Shown here one piece after another: positions 13,932 through 25,400 of a stretch of DNA of 64,000 nt (the first letter of the stretch is position 1; each line of letters begins with the position of its first letter). Origin of the DNA: Lagopus muta (lineage: Eukaryota; Chordata; Aves; Galliformes; Phasianidae); the NCBI RefSeq assembly GCF_023343835.1, contig NC_064442.1, positions 17,966,501 to 18,030,500 on the forward strand, written 5' to 3'. The translations under genes and the position numbers were made by a program. The notes under the pieces were generated by a model. That model ran no database searches. It had not been told where the DNA came from and saw only the letters and a list, made by a program, of their open reading frames with translations.

Positions 13932-15926
13932 ATGGCGTTCATGGTGAAGAGCATGGTTGGGGGGCAGCTGAAGAACCTGACGGGTGGCTTGGGAGGCGAA
14001 GAGAAGAGCGAGGGTGAGAAGTCCCCAGCAGAGGCTCAAGGCATGACCCGGGAGGAGTATGAGGAGTATCAGCGGCAGCTGGTGGAGGAGAAGTGAGTGC
14101 TGGGGGAGAGGGGACGGACAGGTTGGGACGAGGTCCTGGAGCTCTCCGTGCATAGGGGAAAACAATGGCGGGGGTGGCAGGGCCAGGACGCTGTTTAATG
14201 AACCTCTCCCCCCCCTTAATCCCTTAATCCGCTTCCTCGGGGATTTTTTTCTCCTTTCTGGCTGTGCAGTGGGGTTAAAAATAAATAAATAAATACAACA
14301 ACAACAGGAGGGGGGGGGGAAATCGGGACTTTGTGGAGATGGGGAACACCTCGTTTGTGGGGGAGGGGGATGATGAGGTGGTGGGGGCACTCATAACTGC
14401 CCTGTGTGGTTCACAGGATGGAGCGAGACGCCCAGTTTGCCCAGCGCAAGGCAGAGAGGGCCACGGTCAGATCCCACTTCCGAGACAAGTATCGGCTCCC
14501 CAAGGTATGGCACAGGGAAAACAGGAGGAGAGATGGGAACCACCTCCCAGGGGGGTTGTGAGCCCCGAATCCCAAAGCATAACTCTGTTCCCCTAAAAAG
14601 CACCATTCCATCAGACCTTCCAGCCACCTCTGAGCACCACCAGCTCCACCATCCCAAAGAAGAGGACCCCAAAGCGCACGCTCGTCCCCCAGCTCCCCTC
14701 TTTTGACCCCAACCCCATCTCCTTGAGGGCCAGCCCCCCTCCACTCCAGGCTGCCATCCCTGTAAGCTGTGAGCAGAGCGTGGCTCCTTCCCCCCTGGAT
14801 TAGCCAGCTCCACAGATAATTTGGCAAACGCTTCCTAGATGGATCCCAATTTTGGAACTTCCGCCCCACTGGGAACAATTCAATCAGCGACAATTCAGCT
14901 CTTGGAGCTGCCACCAGCGTCCCCCCCCTCCCCAAAACACCCCCGGCATTCAGTGAGAGCCTTTCTGCAGCTCTCGGTGGTGAATGCTGTGAATTGGAGC
15001 CGGGCTAATTTTAGTTTGGAAAGGTCAGCTCAGCCAAGTGATATTGTTCTTATTGCTGGAGATTCTTGGTCCAGCCTGGATGAACGCCCCGCTGCTCCTT
15101 GCACCCACATAACTGCCAGCAAACAACAGCTGGAGGATCTGTGCTCTGCTGCCAAAAAAAGAAGAAAGGCAGAGAAAAAAGATGGAGATTTCCTCCGGGG
15201 GAAATGGGGACTTGCTGAGCTACGGGCCCCCGATCCTTTTGCTGCTTCCTCGTGCTTGAGATGTCCCTTCCAATCTTTAGACAAGTTTCTTCTGCTCATT
15301 CCTGATCCTGCTTGGCAGTTGGTCTGCCTCTTGCAAGCTCTTCAGCACAGAGCTGACCCCAATACGCTCGCCGGTGGGCACAGTCATTAGACATACGTGT
15401 AGCTTAATTGGGTGCCCAAACCGTGGATGGGAGCTGGAAGGCAATTTAGAGCCACGCTGGCTCAATCTGCTTTGCACATCGGCTCTTGCTTTGCTGCCCA
15501 GTGCGTGCCGAGCTCTGCTTGGCCACATTGCCTCCGGTCATTGAGGGATGGAGCTCATGGGCATCATCCCACCTGGGGATGCCAGGGACCGGCCCTCAAG
15601 ACCTTGGGTCGGCTGCCAAAGCCCACGTAGGCACAATGACGTCGATTTTGGATGCGGTCTCGCTGCCCTCATGTCCCACCACCCCTCGCTTTGACTTTCA
15701 GAACGAAACGGACGACAACCAGATCCAGCTGGTGGGAGGCGACGTGGAGCTGCCCAAGGAGCTGGCCAAGATGATCGAGCAGGACAACGAGGAGGAGGAA
15801 GAGAAGAACTCCGTCATCGGTCAGCTCAGCAACATCCAGAACCTGGACCTTGACTCCTTGAAGGACAAAGCCTCGGCCACGCTAGAGGACCTGAAGCAAT
15901 CAGCCGAGAAATGCGCCGTGATGTGA
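13932..15926 (+). CDS. CPLX3: Complexin 3 (CPLX3), 157 aa, complete
   Basis: Complexin 3 clamps and assists SNARE-driven vesicle fusion; in vertebrates it is typical of retinal ribbon synapses. Coding exons are 13932-14092, 14417-14504 and 15702-15926, all GT-AG, summing to 474 nt. The start [14 protein letters not shown] matches known complexin 3. The central helix that binds the SNARE bundle is the charged stretch encoded by the second exon (MERDAQF ... RDKYRLPK). An acidic segment with a run of five glutamates follows. The protein ends in CAVM, a CAAX box for prenylation, which distinguishes complexins 3 and 4 from 1 and 2. The start ATG has a good Kozak context (gcagccATGG). The gene runs tail to tail with ULK3, as in human. 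Confidence 0.97.
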
Positions 15927-16286
15927 CCCGACCGCCGCGACGCCCTCAGCCTTGCAGTGGTGGGGACCCACCGATGTCCGTGTGAGCCGGGTCCTCCTTC
16001 TGAGCCGTGTTAAGCCCTGACCCAGATGTCCCCGCTCCGTCCGTGCCGGTATCCCCGTGCGTGGTTTTGTTGTTGGGTTGCGGTCCGGTCTGAGGTTAGA
16101 GCAAAGGGATGGCTTGGAGTCCCTATCTCCCGGGCTGGGATCGGCTCCGTGCGGGAGAAGGGGCAGAAGGTGACCCCGTAAGGGAAAACGCTTCCTTCTC
16201 TGTCGTGATGTGGTCGTGTGCTGTGCTCAGTCGAGTGTTACACCTCCTATGCTGTCCCCGTGCCACGGCACCGTTATCGCCGCTGG

Positions 16287-16292
16287 AATAAA
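16287..16292 (+). terminator. CPLX3: Poly(A) signal AATAAA of CPLX3
   Basis: AATAAA lies 361 bases after the CPLX3 stop codon, giving a short 3' UTR ending near 16310. Confidence 0.65.
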
Positions 16293-16477
16293 TACCAGGA
16301 GATGTCTATGCATTCCTTCCTCCCGCAGTGCTCCCTCCAGCATTACAGGCGGCGGCGTTTCAGTGCTGGGTGGTGGAAGCATCACGTTCAGAGCACCTTT
16401 GCTGACACCCATGTGGGCTTTGTGCTCAGCACGCCCAGGGAAAAAAAAAATAAACCAGCATTCCTCCCCAACTGCAG

Positions 16478-16536
16478 AGAATTGGACTGGATGACCTTTA
16501 AGGTTCCTTTCCAACTTCAATGATTCCGTGCATCGG
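16478..16536 (+). mobile_element. CR1 3'-tail fragment
   Basis: The text ttggactggatgacctttaa then ggttcctttccaacttcaat and gattccgtg follows the last 60 bases of CR1 in forward orientation. It lies between the two convergent genes. Confidence 0.7.
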
Positions 16537-16539
16537 ATG

Positions 16540-17295
16540 GGAAGCCCTTTCTTTGGGAAGATGCGTGGAGCCACTGTGCTGCTGGTGTGATGGCCGGTGC
16601 ACTGCCCCCATGCAAGAGCCCCAGATGGATAATGGTTAAAGCAGAGAAACAAATGAGTGCTACCCGGGGATGGGGGATCTCACTGCACGCTTGGGGTTTT
16701 TTGTTTTCCCTTTTTGGCTGTTATTTTTGCAGTTAATTAAACCTCCCTGCAGGACGCTGCTGGAAGGACAATCGGATTAAGGGGATCATGCAGCAGCACC
16801 CCATGTCTCTCTTTCCCTGCGTCTAAGAGGCTTTACGGGGAGCATCTTAAAACCTGGGAGGGGGGAAAGAATAAAAATCCCACTGACCCACCTCCCCCCG
16901 TCCCTTTCAACCCATAGCACTACAGGGGAGCACAGCATCACCTCCATGGCTGCAAGCCTCAATGTCAAGGACAGCTGGTACAATGTGACCCTAAACCATC
17001 CCGACACCAAGCCTGGGGACACAGCTCCACATTGGGGCGCATCTCAGGCAGAGCGTGAAGGCATATGTGATCACTGGCTGCAAGGGCGGGAGGCTTGAAA
17101 GCTCTTTAAAGCCTCGGGATATTTAATCTCTGCTCAGAATAATGCGGCCAAAAAAATCCCATAAAAAGGTCTCTGCAAGAGGAGGTCACAGCCTGGGGCC
17201 CCGCTCTGCGTGGTGGCTTTGGGTGACACCGCTGCCACCACACACATCTGGATGGGGTGGCACCCGCCCCCTCGGTCTCCCTAAAGACAGATGGA
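16540..17295. other. Gap between CPLX3 and ULK3 3' ends
   Basis: No exon, RNA gene or known repeat is recognised in this stretch between convergent genes. Confidence 0.5.
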
Positions 17296-17312
17296 GAAAC
17301 CCCAAAATAGTA

Positions 17313-17318
17313 TTTATT
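17313..17318 (-). terminator. ULK3: Poly(A) signal of ULK3
   Basis: TTTATT on the given strand is AATAAA for the minus-strand gene. It would give ULK3 a 3' UTR of about 720 bases (17295-18014). Confidence 0.5.
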
Positions 17319-18014
17319 CCAGATGATAAATCACACCTCCTGAAATACAGCAGATTTGGAGAACAGCCCCCTGCTCCGCAGCGTCGGTGAGGGGCCCTGC
17401 TGGGGCCAGCCCCCAGGGATGAGGTTTGTGGTGCATGGTAGCCATCACAGAGCACAGCCTGCCAGCCCAGAGCGCTGCAGCACACGCAGAGCCAGACCCT
17501 TCCCTGGGGCCTGCAGGGACTTTTCCCTACACCTGATTTCCACTGATGGGCTGAGAACTGGCCAGACCTCACGCCACCGCCGAGGCCCCTCCGCTCCCCG
17601 CGCAAACGGCTTTAACATCAGGCACACAGAACAAACGGCTTCCAACGTGCCAAAGCGCTGCCCCTCTGCCAGAAAAGCAAAACCCCGTGCCACAAACCAC
17701 CAACCATCGGTGCCCTGCTTCTTTTCCCCCCCCCCCTCCAACCCCCCTGCCTTTCCTCATGGGTCGGGGTGAGCTGCAGGCTGTGCACGCAAGAGCCGCG
17801 TGCCTGCACGAAGCAGCAGCAGCCGCCGCCGCGCTGCCCAGCCAGCGGAGGGAATTGGAGTGGAATAACCTGCCCGCCGCGGGCACGCAGGCTGCTGCTG
17901 CAGCAGACGTTCCAGGCAGGGACTCCTCCTGACGGGAAAATTGCAGTCACGCTCAGCCCAGCCGTCTCCTCGGCCATCTGCAGCGCCGCGGCGCCAGCAG
18001 CATCCCGTTGAGCA

Positions 18015-21000
18015 TCACTGCAAGGTGCAGGCTGTGGGGGGGAAAGGACAGAGGGGACGGTCAGGTCAGCTGGCTGGGAGGGCTCTGCAGGCACAGAGCT
18101 CGTAGAGAAAAGGATGTGGGGACTCACAGCTCCGGACGGAGTCTGCCAGAGCCTCTTTGCCCATGGACTGCGCCTCCCGCATCTGCACGGGCAGAGAAAC
18201 AGCCACCATCAGTACTGCAAGGCCACCACCATCAGCCCCCAAACACCAATGTTTCCTCCAGCCCTACCTTGATCTGATCCTTCAGGTACTCTGCCCGGGA
18301 CATCAAGGTCTGGATCTGACGGACAGACACAGGGAGCTCCATCAGTGCAGTGTCTCTGTGGGGTTGGTGGGGTCGGGGCGGGTGCTGGGGCTCACCTCCG
18401 CATGCAGCAGCTCCCGTCTCCTCCCCGCTGGCTCTGCTGCAGGGTGCGGGTGTGGGGTCAGCAGGGCATAGGACTCATCCCCTTGACCTCCCCCCTCCTT
18501 CCTAACTCACCAGCCAGGAGCAGCAGCAGCTCGCCCAGGCTCTGCTGGTAGAGTTCCAGGGTATCATCGTCATCCTTGCCTTCCTCCTCCTGCAAGAGAC
18601 CCTGGCTATCACCAGGAGAGACCAGGGTGGGCTCCATCCCCATGAGCATCTGGACCCCAAAATCCAGCACTCACCCTCGCCACGGCCACCGAGGCCATCT
18701 CCAGTGCAGCGCAGAGCCGTGGCTTGTCCTTGGCCATCTCTGCAAGGAGACAGATAGGAAACACCTTCAGCCTGCTGGGCCACCCCACAGGCAGATCCTC
18801 ACCACGCACGCTGGCTCGGCCCCATAGAACACCTTTGAGGATCTCCCTGGCTGGGTTTCCCTGCTGCAGGAGGTTCTTGCTTTTGGAAGCGACCAGCGCC
18901 TTCAGCTCCTCCGCTCTGGAGATGTACTGCCCCACCTGTGGCAGTGGGGCTGGGTGAAGCACTGTGCCCTGGGGACACCCCAATGGATGGTCCCTCCCAC
19001 CCCACACTCACCTTTGCCCGGATGGCTTCTTTGCGACGAGTGTCGCTTTCATCTGGGGACAAAAGGGGGTCCAACATCAGGGGTGGGGGCGGCAGCACAT
19101 CCTGGGGTGCCACAATCCCATACCTGACCAGATGAGCTCCATCCTCTGCCCCTTTCTGTCCCTCCCCACAACCACTCAGGAACGCGGGGACTCACAGTGC
19201 AGAGCGGGCACAAAGTACTCCAGAGCTTTGCAGTAGAGACTGAGCGCAGCAGACGCGTCCCCCTCCTGATCCTTCTTCACTGCCTCCACCACCAGGTTGG
19301 TCTGGAGGTAATGAGGGCTCAGGACCAGGGTTTGGTCCCACCACATCCCATCGCCATCCACCCCACCACTCACCGCCTTGCAGAAGCTCTCGGGGCCAGG
19401 CACGTGCTCCATGTCCACAAAGGGATGGGCGAAGAACTCCTCGAAGGAGATGCGTTTTGAGGGGTCCCTCTCCAAGAGGCGCTGCAGGAGATCTCGGCAC
19501 TCCGGGGACAGCAGGGGCCGGCTGGGCAGCTGGGCAGGGACAGCGGTGGCACCGGGTGGCACAACCCAAAGGCCCGACCCCATGCCATCTCAACGTTACC
19601 TCGATGGCGCGGTCACTGCGGATCTTCTCCTCCAGCTCGGCAAACGAGAGGGAGGCAAAGGGGGGTCGCCCAAAAAGTGCCTCTGCAAAGAGGAGAGCAG
19701 TGAGGGGGGGTCACTTGGGGGAGCACCTTGTAGTCTTCTTGGTCCCACTGACATCAAGCCAAGGCTCCCATGGCTTTTCCCTCTGCCCTACGGTGGACAA
19801 ACAGATATCAACATAGTGGACGTGACCAGGGTAGGCATCATGAACACAGTGGACACCGCCATGGCCAACATCACTATGGGAGAGGTTAACACCCAGCACC
19901 CATAGGGCTGGACTGCACTCACACCAGGACAGACCCTCCACAATAAGGTCTGTCCAGGTGCACGAGGTCTCCTAAACACAATGGGGTTGGTCCCCACCTT
20001 TTGGAACAAGGGGGTGCTAGGGGATTTTAGGGTGCAGAGAGATGGGTGCACAGAAGAAGGACCCACCGTAAAGGATTACTCCCACTGACCACAGGTCCAC
20101 CCTGGCGTCGTACTGCTGGCGGCACACCATCTCGGGGGCCATGTAGAGCGGGGAGCCTCGCAGCACGTGCTTCTCATCCCATGGTGACATGTACTGCGCG
20201 AAGCCGAAATCTATGGGGAAAGCACAGTCAGGAACAACCTACCACCGCCCCACAGCATCCTAGGGCCGGGGACCTGACCTGCCAGCTTCAGCTGAGGGTT
20301 CTCCGGGGTGCTGAGCAGGATGTTCTGAGGCTTGAGGTCCAGGTGAGAGATATTGTGATCGTGGAGGAACTTCAGGGCGCAGGCTAGAAAGATAAGCAGG
20401 GAGGTGGGATGCTGGCACCCACACCAAGAGTCCCAATGGTCCTCATCCCTCAAACCCACGTGGTTCTCACCGAGCTGCTGCAGGAAGATACGTGCCACCT
20501 TCTCAGGCAAGATCCTCCGCATACGGATGAAGCGGGAGAGGTCCCCACCGGCACAGAACTCCATGATCAGGTAGATGTGGTCACTGTCCCACTGCAAGGT
20601 GACCCCAGCTGGCCTCACTGCATCGCCCCAGACCCCAAAGGGCCACATGGGACCCTCAGACCCACAGGAAGCTCCAATCCTACGAGATGCCTCCAGCCCC
20701 ATGGGAAGCTCCAGCCCTATGGGATGCCTCCAGCCCCACGGGAAGCTCCAGCCCTATGGGATGCCTCCAGCCCCACAGGAAATTCCAGCCCTATGTAATT
20801 CCCCAACCCCACAGGAAGCCCCCAGCATCATGGGATACCCCAACCTCACAGGGTACCCCAGTCCTATGGGATTCTCCAGTCCCATGGGGTGCCTCCAATG
20901 CCATAGGAAGCTCCAGCCCTATGCAATGCCTTTAACCCCATGGGATCCCCCAGCCCCACAGGATGCCCCAGCCCCACGGTAAACTCCAACCCTATGGGAT

Positions 21001-21492
21001 GCTCCCAGCCTCATAGGGCACCCTAGCCCTATGGAAAGCTCCAACCCTATAGGATCCCCCAGCCCCACGGGATGCCCCGAATCCCATGGGATCCCCCAGG
21101 TCCAAGGGATGCTCACAGCCCCACCTGGAAGTCCTTGAGCTCCACGATGTGTGGGTGCCGGATGGTCTTAAGGATCTCGATCTCAGTGAGCAGGTTCTCC
21201 ACCGAGGCCCTGTTGAGGCTCCTCTTGCTCACACATTTGACAGCCACCACCTCGCGCGTGTCCCTCTGCCGGGGGACGAGCGGAGACCACCGTGGAGCGA
21301 CCCCACACCCCACAAACCTCCGAGATTCCGCCCTCCCCAAGACCTCAAGGAGGGAGAGCCCGCAGGGTGCGAAGCTCCGTGCTCCCGCACCTTGCTGTAC
21401 GCTTTATACACCGTGGCGTAGGTGCCGGTGCCGAGGCGTTCGGTGAGCACGAAGCCGTCCAGGCGCGGTGGGGCGCATCCCCCCCCGGCCAT
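18015..21492 (-). CDS. ULK3: Serine/threonine kinase ULK3, 468 aa, complete
   Basis: ULK3 phosphorylates GLI factors in Hedgehog signalling and ESCRT-III in the abscission checkpoint, and is linked to autophagy. Sixteen coding exons, in gene order: 21391-21492, 21125-21265, 20471-20591, 20279-20383, 20067-20210, 19600-19682, 19374-19529, 19196-19301, 19012-19052, 18833-18935, 18675-18739, 18511-18589, 18396-18436, 18268-18315, 18128-18182 and 18015-18031. They sum to 1407 nt; human ULK3 has 472 residues. The kinase domain comes first: glycine loop GTGTYATV, Lys44 in VAVK, Asp137 in HLDLKPQN (HLD in place of HRD, normal for ULK3), Asp157 in DFG and APE at 181-183. Two helical MIT domains follow (roughly 280-345 and 370-440). 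The last coding exon is only 17 nt and encodes the end of SSCTLQ, as in human. Intron 2 holds a minisatellite. Confidence 0.96.
20650..21120. repeat. 18/19-bp minisatellite in ULK3 intron 2
   Basis: Roughly 25 degenerate copies of a unit like ccagccctatgggatgcct alternate with ccagccccacgggaagct, forming a ~37-bp higher-order unit that is clearest at 20695-20790. The array stops a few bases before the ULK3 exon 2 donor. Confidence 0.9.
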
Positions 21493-21640
21493 GCCGCCCC
21501 GCCGCCCGGTTCCGGCTCCGTCCGCAGCTCCGCCCCGGCAGGAAGGGGCGGGTTTCGCTGCCCACGGTGCTTCTCAGCTGGGTAATTGGGATAAGGGGCA
21601 GGGTGGTGGCGATAAAGGAGCTTGTATTTCCTTCTACCGG
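21493..21640 (-). promoter_or_regulatory. ULK3: ULK3 CpG promoter
   Basis: A GC-rich stretch immediately upstream of the ULK3 ATG (21492) contains a GGGGCGGG Sp1-type box at 21545-21552. No TATA box is seen. Confidence 0.5.
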
Positions 21641-21784
21641 CGTCGCTTCGCTGCCCTTCGTTCTGCTCCGTGCGGTGGGAACCCACCCTCCTCCTCACCT
21701 CCAGCACGCACACACGAGTAAAACAAAACCCCACCTGTCCACCTCCCAGCTCGCACCGATCCCTTCTCTCCCATTGTCCTGCAG

Positions 21785-21845
21785 GCAAGTTCCAGCCCTA
21801 TGGAATCCCCCAACCCCATAGGAAGCCCTCAGCACCATGGGATAC
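21785..21845. repeat. Orphan copies of the ULK3-intron minisatellite
   Basis: The text aagttccagccctatggaat, cccccaaccccataggaag and ccctcagcaccatgggata repeats the 18/19-bp unit of the array at 20650-21120. It lies on the other side of ULK3 exons 1 and 2, upstream of the gene. Confidence 0.8.
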
Positions 21846-21849
21846 CGCA

Positions 21850-22487
21850 ATCACTGGGGCACAGAGGCAAATCTGCAAGGTGGGAATGATGAGCATAATA
21901 ATTCCCCCTCCTCTAAACCCCCACCTGCTCCCGGGTTTTCCCTCCTGCCACATCACTCAGGCTGTGGAGCACGTAAAGAGGTCAAAATGCAGCATCGTGT
22001 TAAGTGTAGTAAACCAGAGGTACAGTTTTCCGCTCGTAAAATTAACAATAAACTACATGCAAGTTACAAAATCCATCCCCTCCCTCCCTCCCTCCACCCC
22101 CCCCCCAGAAAAAAAAACAAACAGCAGATGAAATCAAGTTGTTCATAGCACAGGCCGATAGAAAAGAAAGTAAAATCGAAATTCCTGCTTCTCACCTCCC
22201 TGCTACAAGACTGGGTGAGAGGAGGGAGAGACAAACGCTCTGTGTGGCCCGGACAGAGATGGATATTTGCTTCGGAGAACATCTCCCCCTCTCCCCACGT
22301 CCTTGAGCAAAGCAGGGAAACTAACTGTCACAAACGGAGGCCAGCTGAAGCTAAAATGCAGATCTCTTCTCATTGGAGTCGGCATCACAGAGCTAACAAT
22401 GGTACCCACGAAAAGTGCATCGTTAGAAAATGAAGGTTGGGGTGACAATGGAAGGGGAAGCGAGGCAGAGGCGGCCCTTGGGGAGGG
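21850..22487 (-). other. SCAMP2 3' UTR / gap to ULK3
   Basis: This should hold the SCAMP2 3' UTR. No AATAAA or ATTAAA on the minus strand was found between the SCAMP2 stop and the ULK3 promoter, so the 3' end is not placed. A pyrimidine tract (cctccctccctcc, then C10) lies at 22080-22106. Confidence 0.45.
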
Positions 22488-25400
22488 CTAATTGCCCCGG
22501 AAAGCACTGTGTGCAGCTGAGGAGGCCGCCCCGGCCGCCACGTTCTGGAAGCTCCTGTTGGTGAGGATGCCTTGGGAAAACTCTTCCTGAGCCCTTTGGA
22601 AGCTGGCTCCCGTGCGCCGGTACAGGGAATGCACCTGGGAAACAGAGCAAGAGAGAAAACATCAGCCTGCAGGTGTAAGGAATGCACATGGAGCGTTCTG
22701 TCGCTCACAGTTCTGGTGCATGAGCTTGAGGTGTGTGTCTGAACAGGGCGAAGCTTGGGAGCTTGCTGGCCACCTCCTCTGCATTGTTAATGTCATGCCT
22801 TGCTGCAGCATCTGCTCCTCCTGTCCATCCTGCTCCCAGAGTGGCTGCTTGCTCACCCCTGAGTCCAAGCAGTCCAGCGCTGACACAGAAAGCACCACCT
22901 GCACCATTCTGGGGGTGCTCTGACTTCAGGAAAACGCTGATCCCCAGCCCAAAAGATGAGAGGTGGCCACCCCACGAGCATATATCCCAGCCCCAGGGAT
23001 TCTGCAGCTCCAAACCACTCACCTGCTTGAGGAGGAAGAGCGAGAGAACCGCACAGAGCGTGAAGAACCCTGCCACCACCATCATGATGATGGCCACAGC
23101 CATGTTCCCACGCAGCTCTGACAGCGCTGCAATCCAGCCACTGGAAGAGAGAGTGGGGTCAGGACGCTGTGTTACGGCTCTGTCCCCAGCACACCCCGCT
23201 TTCAGGCAGCAAGCAGGTGCTGTCAGAAATCACGACAGCCCAAACACCTCAAAACGTAGCTAGGTGACATCAGGAGAGGCCGGTGTGGCTGAGAACTGGA
23301 TGGCAGATCTGGAGCCCAGAGCTACGTGTCGTGGTGACAGCTCTCCAAGTGACGGGAAGGGGAGAAAGAGGAGGGAATGAAGTGAAAGGCTGCAAAAAAA
23401 AGCTCTCCTGTGACAACTGGCAGCTCCTAAGACGACTCTGGGAGATCTCAGCGCTTGGCTGCGGGTCAAAACACCAAGCTGCCTCCCTCGAAACATCCTC
23501 TTGCAGTGCTACAGGAAAGCAGCTCTCCAGCTGAGCAAGCCATGGGCCGCCAGGAGGCTGGAGACCCAACAGGATGGTTTGGTTCACTCATGTGCTGTGC
23601 AACTCCTTGTGCATGAAAAGCAGAAGTGCAACACGGTGCACTGCAGCTAAAAATAAATCTGCTGTCTGGCTCGAGGAGACAGAGCTGAAAGTTCAACGCA
23701 TGCTCTCCAACGCTGGCCTAAAAATGGAGTGCCCCCTCCCAGCTCCCCATGACTAAGGGGTGGGGGGAGCATGAGGACAGCTCTGCCCGTGAGCTGCTCT
23801 GCAGGCAGCGGGCAAAAATAGAGAGCACTTTCACTGCACTCATCTCCTGAAGGCTCTCCCTTGGGGGAAAACCACTGTTAACCTTTTCTCTGTTCCTCAC
23901 AAGCACCGCAGGAACTCGAGAATCTGATCTGCAGCGAGGTGAAAAGAAATGCAGTGCTTTTGTTGTGGGGAGGGATAATGTGGGGGCTTGGACTAACAAC
24001 AAGAAAGGGTGAGATTCCTCACCCCTGTGCTACAGTCCCCAGAGAAGGGAGGAAGCCTTCCCTACAACGGGGAAGGCTCTGTTCAGAGACACAATCAGTG
24101 TAATCAAAGGGATGGGAAACGCTTAGGAAAAGAATTGCAGAGTAGGACTGGGAGATTCCACACTGTGGCAGCAGCAGAAGCGTGTGTGCCTTCACTGGGA
24201 CTAAAAGAGGATGAGCAGAGGAGACAGACACACCAGCTGAGACCTGCCAACACTGTGTGCCAGGCGAGAGACACGGGAGAAGGAACAGACAGCTGTCAGC
24301 AAGAGAGCAGCACCGGGCCCCACAGCTCCTGACACCAGGGCAGGGCTGCACAGCATGCTCAGCTGAGCTTACCTGTCTCCCCAGCCAGGGATGCCAACAG
24401 CCTGGATGACGTAGATTGCTATTTGGCAGAAGAAGATGAAAAAGAAGACGAAGAAGCTGAAGGAGCTGTCAGACCTGCAGGAGAGACAGCAGCAGGAGTG
24501 AAACTCAAAGATATGTAATTCCTGGACAGATTCCCTCCTCTGAGAAGAAGGAACATTTTCAGTGATGAACTTCCTGCTAAAGGAAGGTGGTTTCAGAAGG
24601 AACTTGTGCAGTGACAAGACTTCAAATGCATCCACTGCATACTGCAACGCTGCCCAGGGAGATGGGGTGAAGACAGCTTCCTTAACAGGCATAGCATGCT
24701 CAACAAATGACTGCACCAAACAGTTTTCTTAAGGAAATTAGGACCCTGTGTTAGCTAGGCCTGCACTTCACAATAAAAAAGGATCACTATAATCAAGTTC
24801 CATCAGATATTCCTATTGTATTTAGGCACAAGTGGGTTTGATCTGTTCAAGAACGCAAAGAGCTGGAAAAATCCTGCAGGCAATATCATATTGAACAGAT
24901 CAAACCAAAGCTCCTCCCTCTACAAGCTCTATTCCCCATCACAGTGGAAAACAGTACTTGCCTGAAAGCCTTGTAGATCGGTCGGTACCAGCAGAGAAAG
25001 GCACAAGGGGTGAATAAAACAAACCACAGGATCGAGAGACCAAAGTCTACTCCTTTTTCTGAGTGAACCGTGAACCACGCCAAGCAAGCCAGCAGATTTA
25101 GGAGCAGAGTAACCGAATGCACTGCTCAGGATGGAAGAGAGAAGAAGCATCAGTCAATTCCCAGCAAACTCAAATCTCCTCAAGCATCTCTTGCTGGACA
25201 CATGAAGCTCTGCAAAAGTTCCTTTTGGCCATTTCATTTCCTTTCTTCCATTGGAAGGGAAAAGGGGCTCAACCTCAGCACCTCATCTGACCCTGCTGCT
25301 TGCAAACCATTCTGAAATGTTTGCAGAGCATCACAGCTGATCACAAACTCAGCTGAGAGAGTTTTGCACCCGATCCCAAAAGTGCACCACCCACCCACCA

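Noticed and set aside
20575-20982. Proline-rich 135-codon plus-strand frame opposite ULK3
   Set aside because: It is a translation of the ULK3 intron 2 minisatellite.
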